Assembly (NCBI RefSeq): GCF_022811645.1
Contig: NZ_CP094534.1
Span: forward strand, 4,650,001 to 4,714,000
From: Hymenobacter monticola
GTDB taxonomy: Bacteria > Bacteroidota > Bacteroidia > Cytophagales > Hymenobacteraceae
DNA length: 64,000 nucleotides
Reading direction: 5' to 3'
Positions 34,332 through 40,740 of this stretch are shown piece after piece. The notes beneath the pieces are model-generated. The model did not search any database. It was not told the DNA's origin and worked only from the letters and a program-made list of their open reading frames with translations. The translations under genes were made by a program, and so were the position numbers. The first letter of the stretch is position 1; the number at the start of each line of letters is the position of its first letter.

Positions 34332-34357
34332 TACGCGCAGGAAATACCGGCCACAAA

Positions 34358-34394
34358 AAAACGTCCTGCTGAGCAATTCCCAGCAGGACGTTTT
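34358..34394. terminator. bidirectional terminator between converging genes
   Basis: Arms AAAACGTCCTGCTG and CAGCAGGACGTTTT around a 9-base loop, with A and T runs on the outside, between the acyl-CoA reductase and nucleoside phosphorylase stops. Confidence 0.85.
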
Positions 34395-34413
34395 ACATAT
34401 TGCATTCTCTTGC

Positions 34414-35283
34414 CTACAGCCGCTGCAAGGTCTGCTCAATCATGGCATCGACCACGGCGGCGGCGTTTTCGGCGAATTCTCCGGTGGCGCGATTGGCCAC
34501 GATGGCGTTCAGCGACAGCACCTCGTGGCCCAGCAGGCGGCCCAGCGAGTAGTAGCCGGCGGTTTCCATCTCGAAGTTGCTGAGGCGAAACTCGCCCTCG
34601 GCGCTTTGGTGACGGAAGTTTTGCAGGCGCGAGATGTAGTCGGGCGTGCGCAGGTCGAGGCGCAGGCTGCGGCCCTGCGGGCCGTAGAAGCCAGGGCAGG
34701 TGAGCGTGTTGCCCATCACCATGTTGGTGCCCAACTGCTCGCGCAGCAGGTCGGACCCGCGCACCACGTAGGGCGCAAAGGGCAGGCCCAGCGTGCGCTG
34801 CAGCTCGGTGGCCACTTCGGTTTCGAGGCCGGTTTCCATCAGCGGGTAAAACTGCATCAGGCTGTCGAGGCCCACGGCGTGCTCGGTGGCCAGCATGGCG
34901 CCAATGGGCACGTCGGCCTGCAGGCTGCCGCTGGTGCCCAGCCGGATGATGCGCAGGCTCATGCGCTCCTCGGCGGGCCGCACGGTGCGGGCCATGAAGT
35001 CGATGTTCACCAGCGCATCAAGCTCGTTCATCACGATGTCGATGTTGTCGGTGCCCATGCCGGTGCTCAGCACCGTGAGGCGCTTGCCGCGGTAGTAGCC
35101 CACGTGCGTCACAAACTCACGGTGCGTGGTTTCAAACTCCACCGAGTCGAAATGCCGGCTCACCTGGGCCACCCGGCCGGGGTCGCCCACGGTGAGGATG
35201 GTGTCGGAAATGTGGTCGGGCAGCAGGTTGAGGTGATAAATGCTGCCGTCGGGGTTCAAGATGAGCTCGGAGTTGGGAATCAT
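34414..35283 (-). CDS. nucleoside phosphorylase (uridine phosphorylase-like)
   Basis: A 289-residue protein from the ATG at 35283 (MIPNSELILNPDGS); the longer frame reads back into a palindromic repeat and is rejected. The phosphate-binding TVGDPGRVAQVSRHFD, the GMGTDNIDIVMNELDAL block and an FEMETAGYYSLG motif near residue 245 fit the NP-I family, uridine phosphorylase branch. It splits nucleosides with phosphate to ribose-1-phosphate and base in salvage. Substrate choice is not decided by the sequence alone. Confidence 0.87.
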   Translation of the reverse strand: MIPNSELILNPDGSIYHLNLLPDHISDTILTVGDPGRVAQVSRHFDSVEFETTHREFVTHVGYYRGKRLTVLSTGMGTDNIDIVMNELDALVNIDFMARTVRPAEERMSLRIIRLGTSGSLQADVPIGAMLATEHAVGLDSLMQFYPLMETGLETEVATELQRTLGLPFAPYVVRGSDLLREQLGTNMVMGNTLTCPGFYGPQGRSLRLDLRTPDYISRLQNFRHQSAEGEFRLSNFEMETAGYYSLGRLLGHEVLSLNAIVANRATGEFAENAAAVVDAMIEQTLQRL

Positions 35284-35300
35284 TTTGCGAATAGTTTTGA

Positions 35301-35363
35301 GTTTTGAGGGTTGAATGTTGAGTAAAAAAATTATTTCACTCAACATTCAACCCTCAACATTTA
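35301..35363. repeat. palindromic intergenic repeat, TTGAG family copy A
   Basis: Perfect 18-bp arms GAGGGTTGAATGTTGAGT (35306-35323) and complement (35338-35355), flanked by GTTTTGAG and CAACATTTAA. The outer right part contains the last codons and stop of trhO. It shares CTCAACATTCAA and CAACATTTAA with copy B. Confidence 0.75.
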
Positions 35364-36304
35364 ACGCTCCCGTAGGACGCCAGGCCCTGCGCGGGGTTGT
35401 AGTGGTTGCTGAGCTTGGGGTAGGCGCCGGTGCCGTCGTAGACGCGCTTGTCGGGGTGGGCGGCGCAGGCTTCGGAGCAGGCGCCCTGCAGCTGCTCGCC
35501 GCAGGCCTCGCACAGCGGCAGGTGGGCGTTGCAGTGCGGGTTGGCGCAGTTGATGAGGCGGTTGCTGGGCTGCTGGCAGTGCTGGCAGCGCGAAATCACG
35601 GTGGGGTTCACGCGGTTCACGTCCACGGCCACACGGTTGTCGAACACGTAGCACTGGCCGTCGAAGTCCTCGCCGCCGGTTTCGATGCCGTACTTGATGA
35701 TGCCGCCGTGCAGCTGGTACACATTTTCAAAGCCCTGCTCCAGCAGGAAGGCGCTGGCTTTCTCGCACTTCACGCCGCCGGTGCAGTAAGTCAGGATTTT
35801 CTTGTCCTTGAATTCCTTGAGCCGCTCCACGCGGTCGGGGAAGTCACGGAAGTTCTCAATGTCGAGCGTCACAGCGTTCTTGAAGCGGCCGAGGTTGTAC
35901 TCGTAGTCCGAGCGCACGTCTACAACCACCACGTCGTCGCGGTCCTTTAATTCCTTGAATTCCTGAGGCGAGAGGTGCTGGCCGGTTTTCTCGTGGGGCC
36001 GCACGTGGTGCAGGCTGCTGTGCACAATTTCGGGCTTCACGCGCACGTGCAGCTTCTGAAAAGTGTGCGCCGCCACGTCGTCTACCTTAAACTCCAGCGC
36101 TTCGAACCGCGGGTCGGCCTTCACGGCAGCCATGTAGGCGACGCAATTCTCCACGGTGCCCGACACCGTACCGTTCAGCCCCTCGGCAGCTACAATAATG
36201 CGGCCGCGCAAGTCCAGCTCCAGGCACAGGCGGTGGTGCTCGTCGCGGAATTGCTCGGGGTTTTCGAGCGGGGTATAGCAATAATAAAGAAGAACCTGAT
36301 ACAT
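35354..36304 (-). CDS. trhO: tRNA uridine(34) hydroxylase TrhO (rhodanese family)
   Basis: A 316-residue protein. The N-terminal acylphosphatase-like domain (RIIVAAEGLNGTVSGT) is followed by a rhodanese domain with the catalytic loop YCTGGVKCEK. The C-terminal ~70 residues are Cys-rich (CQHCQQPSN, CANPHCNAHLPLCEACGEQ), a likely zinc-binding extension seen in Bacteroidota and related members. TrhO installs 5-hydroxyuridine at the tRNA wobble position using O2. Its final codons lie in a palindromic repeat. Confidence 0.9.
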   Translation of the reverse strand: MYQVLLYYCYTPLENPEQFRDEHHRLCLELDLRGRIIVAAEGLNGTVSGTVENCVAYMAAVKADPRFEALEFKVDDVAAHTFQKLHVRVKPEIVHSSLHHVRPHEKTGQHLSPQEFKELKDRDDVVVVDVRSDYEYNLGRFKNAVTLDIENFRDFPDRVERLKEFKDKKILTYCTGGVKCEKASAFLLEQGFENVYQLHGGIIKYGIETGGEDFDGQCYVFDNRVAVDVNRVNPTVISRCQHCQQPSNRLINCANPHCNAHLPLCEACGEQLQGACSEACAAHPDKRVYDGTGAYPKLSNHYNPAQGLASYGSVKC

Positions 36305-36308
36305 TCTA

Positions 36309-36392
36309 AAGTTTTGAGTTTTGAGTTTTGAGTACTATCCCGGCATATCAGGCTCGGGATGGTGCACCAACTCAACATTCAACATTTAACCC
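36309..36392. repeat. palindromic intergenic repeat, TTGAG family copy B
   Basis: Triple GTTTTGA on the left (from 36309) and ACTCAACATTCAACATTTAA on the right, imperfectly complementary, with a GC-rich hairpin between (CCCGGCATATCAGGCTCGGG-like core). Related to copy A 1 kb away, and likewise placed between two minus-strand genes. Confidence 0.6.
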
Positions 36393-36395
36393 TTC

Positions 36396-37028
36396 TTAAA
36401 CTTTCACCGCTGGGTTGCCGAACACCGTTTGGCCGTTGGGCACATCGGCCACCACCACCGAGCCCGCGCCCACGCGGGCCTTATCGCCGATTTTGACACC
36501 GGCCACTACCACGGCACCAGCTCCTACGAAGGCCTGCTCCCCTACTTGCACATCGGCCCCGATGAGAGCGCCACTGCCCAATTGGGCGAAACTGCCCACG
36601 TGGGCGCGGGCTTCCACCACGGCGTTGGCGCCCACCAGGCAGCCGTCGCCCACGGTGGCCGTGGCGGCCACCACGGCGTTGGGGCCGATGTAGTTGCCGT
36701 GGCCCAGCGTGGCGTGGTTCGAAACGCTGGCGCGCTGGTGAATGGCGTTCACGGGCACGGCTTCGTACTCGTTGCGCAGCATGGTAGTGAGGCTGCGGCG
36801 GCTGGCGGTGTCCTCGGTAGCCACAAATACTTCGCACTTTTTACCCAGCAGCTTCAGCAGTTCGCCGTCGTCGGTGTTGCCCATCACGGGCACATCGAGC
36901 AGTTCGGTGCCTTGCAGCTTTTTATCGTCGTCGAGCAGGCAGTACACCACCACGTCGTTGGAGAGGAAGGCATCGAGGGCGGCGGTGCCCACAGCCTGGG
37001 CACCAAGAATGATAACGGGGTTTTCCAT
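36396..37028 (-). CDS. NeuD/PglD-like O- or N-acetyltransferase
   Basis: A 210-residue protein from the ATG at 37028. The N-terminal Rossmann-like part (VIILGAQAVGTAALDAF, then LLDDDKKLQG) binds the sugar, and the C-terminal half is a left-handed beta helix of hexapeptide repeats (for example VSNHATLGHGNYIGPNAVVA) with the expected catalytic His. This is the sialic-acid O-acetyltransferase/PglD family, which uses acetyl-CoA to modify nucleotide or surface sugars. No other sugar-modification genes are adjacent except the membrane protein upstream. Confidence 0.8.
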   Translation of the reverse strand: MENPVIILGAQAVGTAALDAFLSNDVVVYCLLDDDKKLQGTELLDVPVMGNTDDGELLKLLGKKCEVFVATEDTASRRSLTTMLRNEYEAVPVNAIHQRASVSNHATLGHGNYIGPNAVVAATATVGDGCLVGANAVVEARAHVGSFAQLGSGALIGADVQVGEQAFVGAGAVVVAGVKIGDKARVGAGSVVVADVPNGQTVFGNPAVKV

Positions 37029-37165
37029 GAAGGAGAGGCAAGTAAAGAGAACGGCCGGCCTGCAGCGGGCAGAAAGCCCGCGCGGCCGGGAGCACAAAGG
37101 TACGCACCTTGTTGCATGAGGCGTTTTGGGCGCCTGGCGCGGCCTGGGTGCCCAAACAAAGGTTT

Positions 37166-38479
37166 CTAGCCGTTTCTTTTTAACCAGCGCAGGCCCCGCG
37201 CCGCGTAGTCGTTTTGCAGCAGCAGCAGCAGCAGAAACGGCAATAGCTCGCACCGGTAGCGGTTGAGTGAGCCCAGGTTGGGGGTAGTAAGTCCCATGAG
37301 AATGGCCAGGATAAGGCAGAAAACGGCCAGCCCCAGCCCCAATCCGAAAGGCAGATGCCCCCCTTTTTTCCGCCACGCGGCCCAGGCCGCCACGGCCAGC
37401 AGGGCCAGCACCGCGGTGTTTTCGAGGGCCGCAGCCACGTACAGGGGCCGCCACGACTCGCCCAGCCACGGCCGCGTGATGACGTTGACGGCGGCCAGCG
37501 GAGCATGGGCGGCAAAACTTTCGAGGGTGGGCCGCAGGTCGGCGTACTCGAAGTGGGGCCGCCCGATGGCATGCGCCAACTCGAAAGTGTAAACCGTGAT
37601 GACCTGGTTGGTAAACTTATTGATGCTAAAGGCCACGCTCAGCTGCGGGGCCAGCCACGCGCCCGTGCCCAGCACCAGGGCCATGGCCAGGGCCTGCCCC
37701 CAGCGGCCGCGAACCGGTGTGTACAGCTCCAGCCACCGCCCCAGGGCCACGCCGGCCAGCACCCCAAGCAGCGGCACGGCGAAGAAATACCGCATGCTGA
37801 AGTGCATGAGTGCCAGCCCGAGCGCACCCAGCCACCACCGCACGTGGGGGCCCCACGGCTGGGCGTTGGCCGCCGGGGGAGCGTAGCAGTAGGCCACCAC
37901 TTTGGCCGTAAGCCAAGCGCCACTTCCCAGGAGCACCGACTCTTTGCTAATGCCCGTGGCCCAGAAGCACGTGGTGGGCCAAAATAGAAATCCAACCGCA
38001 GCAGCGCCCGCCGGTGCATCCGGAAACGCTTCGGCAAACACCCGGACCAGCTGCCAGCATCCCACGAAGACGAATAAGCTCAAGTACAGCGCATTTATCC
38101 AGTCCGACTGCAAGGAGGCCAAGTTCAGCACACCCAGGATTTTCATCAGAATCCACGTGTTCGAGGTGTTCTGGAAGACAAAGTCATAAGCGGCTTTGTC
38201 TTTGGGGAACACCGTGACGGCCCGGGTCAGAATGTCCCACGTTCTGTCCGGATGGCGCCATATCCGGCGGGCCACCGTGTGCCCCACGAAGCTCATGAAC
38301 CGGGCATCGCCCTGCAGGTGCCAGCAGCGTATGAGCCCCAGGCCGACGCGCAACGCCAGGCCCGCGCCAAACACCAACTGCCACCTTCCACTGCCTGCCC
38401 AGCGCCATTGGCGGCGCAGCCACGGCAGCAAAACCGCCAGCAAAGCGGCGTTCAGTAAAACAGCAAACAGTATTTTCAT
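37166..38479 (-). CDS. multi-pass membrane protein of unknown function
   Basis: A 437-residue protein with about 9-11 predicted membrane helices, for example FAVLLNAALLAVLLPWL at the start, LYLSLFVFVGCWQLV and FGLGLGLAVFCLILAILMGL. A loop after helix 2 (about 60-110) carries conserved-looking charged residues. This resembles membrane glycosyltransferase or polysaccharide-polymerase proteins in outline only. It overlaps the DUF2851 gene by 4 bp (ATGA) and is probably translated with it. Confidence 0.65.
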   Translation of the reverse strand: MKILFAVLLNAALLAVLLPWLRRQWRWAGSGRWQLVFGAGLALRVGLGLIRCWHLQGDARFMSFVGHTVARRIWRHPDRTWDILTRAVTVFPKDKAAYDFVFQNTSNTWILMKILGVLNLASLQSDWINALYLSLFVFVGCWQLVRVFAEAFPDAPAGAAAVGFLFWPTTCFWATGISKESVLLGSGAWLTAKVVAYCYAPPAANAQPWGPHVRWWLGALGLALMHFSMRYFFAVPLLGVLAGVALGRWLELYTPVRGRWGQALAMALVLGTGAWLAPQLSVAFSINKFTNQVITVYTFELAHAIGRPHFEYADLRPTLESFAAHAPLAAVNVITRPWLGESWRPLYVAAALENTAVLALLAVAAWAAWRKKGGHLPFGLGLGLAVFCLILAILMGLTTPNLGSLNRYRCELLPFLLLLLLQNDYAARGLRWLKRNG

Positions 38480-39777
38480 CGGGGAAGGCGGGGTTGTTGC
38501 ACCAGACGGCTGCCGATGGCGCAGTGCAGGCAGCGGCGGGGGGCGCAGTAAGTTTTGTGCAGCGCCAACAGGCCTTGCGAATCGGCGGCGGTGCGGTGCG
38601 TAAAGCCCAGGGCATCGTACACGTCGGTGAACTGGTTGTGCTCGGCGGGCAGCTCGCTTAGCAGGGCCACGCTGCTTTCCACCACTTCGGGCTTGCCGAC
38701 GTAGCGGGCGTAAGCCACCCGCAGCGGCACCACCACGTTGGTGATGAGCAGGTCGATGCTGGCTTTGCCGAGGCCCGGCACTTTGCCCGGCCGGCCGGGC
38801 CGAAAGTGCGTGCGCCAGTACGCGGGCGCCGGCGCCTGGAAAAACTCAGCCAGCGCTGCCACGCTTTGCGCCGTGAGCAGGGCATCGAACAACGCCGGCC
38901 GCACGTGCAACAAGCCCACCAGCTGCCCCAGCCGCACCGGCGGAAAATTGGCGGGCCGCAGCCGCAGGTAATTCCACTCGTGTACGGCCAGCGCGGCTGC
39001 CCCCATGTTGTACTTGTGGCGCAGAAACTCGTGTTCTTGCCTCAAGTCCTGGATGTATTCATCGGCCTTGGTTTCCTCATTTTCAACCAGAAACCCGGCC
39101 TGCCCAAACAACAAGGCTTCGAGCTGGCGCCGGTCGTGCCGGTGCCGGCGGAGCACAGCCAGCGGCAGGGCTTTGGCCAGGCGGGCCAGCGGCTCGTTGT
39201 TCTTCTGGAAGCCAAAGGCGGCCATCAGGGCGTGGTAGGCGGTGGCCTCCCAGTCCTGCCCCAGGGTTTGGTGCAGCTCCATGATGGCATCGGCCTTGCG
39301 CTCCACGCGCTCCAGCAGGGCGCGCTCGGTCATCATGGTTTTCGTGATTTCGGGCACCAAGTGCAGGAGCGGCGCGCAGGGCAATGGGGCCGCCGCCGGG
39401 GCCTCCACCAAGGAGGTGTAGCGGGCCAGCAGTTCAGGCGCCAGCCGCGTTTGCAGGGCCAAAGCGGGAATCAGGCTGCCGTTCGTTCGGGCCACATCGG
39501 CATCGTGCGCGCCCACCACGTGCAAAATCACCTGGTCGTACTTGGGGTCGATTTGATGATGGTGGCGGTTCCAGTCGGAGGCGCGGAGGTGGATTTCCAC
39601 CGCGCCGTTCCATTCTACTTCGCCAATGCGCAGGCGGGCGTTCAGAAAATCCGGGCCGGCGTCGGCGTTACGCTGGCCGGGGCGCAGCACCTGAATTTCC
39701 TCGCCTCCGGCCGTGCGCAGGTCAGCTTTGTCAAAATACTGGTGCTGCCACACGTAATGGAGGAAATCTTCTTTCAT
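38476..39777 (-). CDS. DUF2851 family protein
   Basis: A 433-residue protein from the ATG at 39777. The N-terminus FLHYVWQHQYFDKADL, GQRNADAGPDFLNARLRIG and WNGAVEIHLRASDW match the DUF2851 family, widespread in Bacteroidota. The DxGPDFxxA...E-I-H pattern recalls PD-(D/E)XK nuclease cores, but no activity is established. It ends with a Cys-containing tail (LHKTYCAPRRCLHCAIG). Confidence 0.85.
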   Translation of the reverse strand: MKEDFLHYVWQHQYFDKADLRTAGGEEIQVLRPGQRNADAGPDFLNARLRIGEVEWNGAVEIHLRASDWNRHHHQIDPKYDQVILHVVGAHDADVARTNGSLIPALALQTRLAPELLARYTSLVEAPAAAPLPCAPLLHLVPEITKTMMTERALLERVERKADAIMELHQTLGQDWEATAYHALMAAFGFQKNNEPLARLAKALPLAVLRRHRHDRRQLEALLFGQAGFLVENEETKADEYIQDLRQEHEFLRHKYNMGAAALAVHEWNYLRLRPANFPPVRLGQLVGLLHVRPALFDALLTAQSVAALAEFFQAPAPAYWRTHFRPGRPGKVPGLGKASIDLLITNVVVPLRVAYARYVGKPEVVESSVALLSELPAEHNQFTDVYDALGFTHRTAADSQGLLALHKTYCAPRRCLHCAIGSRLVQQPRLPR

Positions 39778-39798
39778 GGCCGGCAAAATACTACCCCG

Positions 39799-39889
39799 CT
39801 TGTCATCCTGCGCAAAGCGAAAGACCTTACCCTGCTCGAACGATACGTTCTAACCGGATAAGGTCCTTCGCTTTGCGCAGGATGACAAG
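39799..39889. repeat. palindromic repeat, GGTCCTTCGC family copy 1
   Basis: 31-base arms (39799-39829 and 39859-39889), nearly perfect complements, ending CTTGTCATCCTGCGC on the left. It sits between the DUF2851 start and the lolA stop. The same family occurs at 49619-49715. Confidence 0.8.
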
Positions 39890-39895
39890 GGTTTA

Positions 39896-40540
39896 CTACC
39901 GCAGGTCCACCACTTTCACGCCTTTGTACTTGGCCTTGTCGAAGGCAAAGGTGCCGGCATCGACGGGTGGGTTGGGCTTGAAGTTTTTGATGAGGAAGGT
40001 GTACTGGTTGCCGTTCTTTTTAAACATCTGCCAGCTTTTCACCGAAGCGTCCTTTTTGCGCACCTTCAGGCGCACTTTAAACACGTCATTCTGGCGGTTT
40101 TCCGGCGCCAGCTCAATCACATCGAGGGGCTCGCCGCCTTCAGTCACCTGCTGCACGTAGGTGTACTTGTAGCCCTTTTTGTACATCGTATAAATCTGGG
40201 AAGGCGACATATCCTGCGAATCCGGGTCCGAATCGGAAATGTTTACCTCGTTTTCGTTCTTTAGGTAAGTCCAGGTGGTTTTGCCGTCGTTGATGACTTC
40301 CTGGCCGCTGATTTTGAGGCGGAACTTCTGGCCGCTCACCACAATGTCGCCGTTGAGGTTCTGCTTCACTTTGGCGCTGGGGTTTTCCAGCGTCTGGCTG
40401 AAAGTGGCCTGAAATGCTTTTAAGGCCTGGTATTTGGCGCTCATCTGGTCGAGGATTTTACCAGCTTTGGGGTCTTGCTGCGCGGCGGCAGGCAGAGCCA
40501 GCGAAACGGCGAGCAGCAAGAAGGAAATTGATTTTTTCAT
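39896..40540 (-). CDS. lolA: LolA-like outer membrane lipoprotein carrier protein
   Basis: A 214-residue protein from the ATG at 40540. Signal peptide MKKSISFLLLAVSLALPAAA, then a LolA beta-barrel fold: YQALKAFQATFSQTLENP, GDIVVSGQKFRLKI, DGKTTWTYLKNENEV and FEFDKAKY-like end (FAFDKAKYKGV). It ferries lipoproteins through the periplasm. It lies just upstream (in genome order, downstream in reading) of ftsK, a common pairing in bacteria. Confidence 0.87.
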   Translation of the reverse strand: MKKSISFLLLAVSLALPAAAQQDPKAGKILDQMSAKYQALKAFQATFSQTLENPSAKVKQNLNGDIVVSGQKFRLKISGQEVINDGKTTWTYLKNENEVNISDSDPDSQDMSPSQIYTMYKKGYKYTYVQQVTEGGEPLDVIELAPENRQNDVFKVRLKVRKKDASVKSWQMFKKNGNQYTFLIKNFKPNPPVDAGTFAFDKAKYKGVKVVDLR

Positions 40541-40657
40541 TAGAAAAGAGAGGTTCAAAAGCGCTAGTGCGGGACTTGGACAGCCTATACGGATTTGGTA
40601 TTACAAACGTCCGGCCAAAATGCCACGCAAGTAAGAATGAAGCCAAAAAAGCTGTCA

Positions 40658-40740
40658 GAACGTGTACCCCGAAGCTCCGGCTTCGGCCCGTTGAACGGAT
40701 GTTCGGGCGGGCCGAAGCCGGAGCTTCGGGGTACACGTTC
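40658..40740. repeat. perfect 33-bp inverted repeat at the ftsK stop
   Basis: Arms at 40658-40690 and 40708-40740 around a 17-base loop; the core is AAGCTCCGGCTTCGGCCCG. The right arm ends on the first base of the ftsK stop codon. It may serve as terminator of ftsK. The remaining 40,541-40,657 has no gene. Confidence 0.8.

Noticed and set aside
37029..37469. 147-codon N-terminal extension of the NeuD-like acetyltransferase
   Set aside because: The extra part is Arg/Pro/Ala-rich, overlaps the next gene, and the Rossmann core begins at the ATG at 37028.
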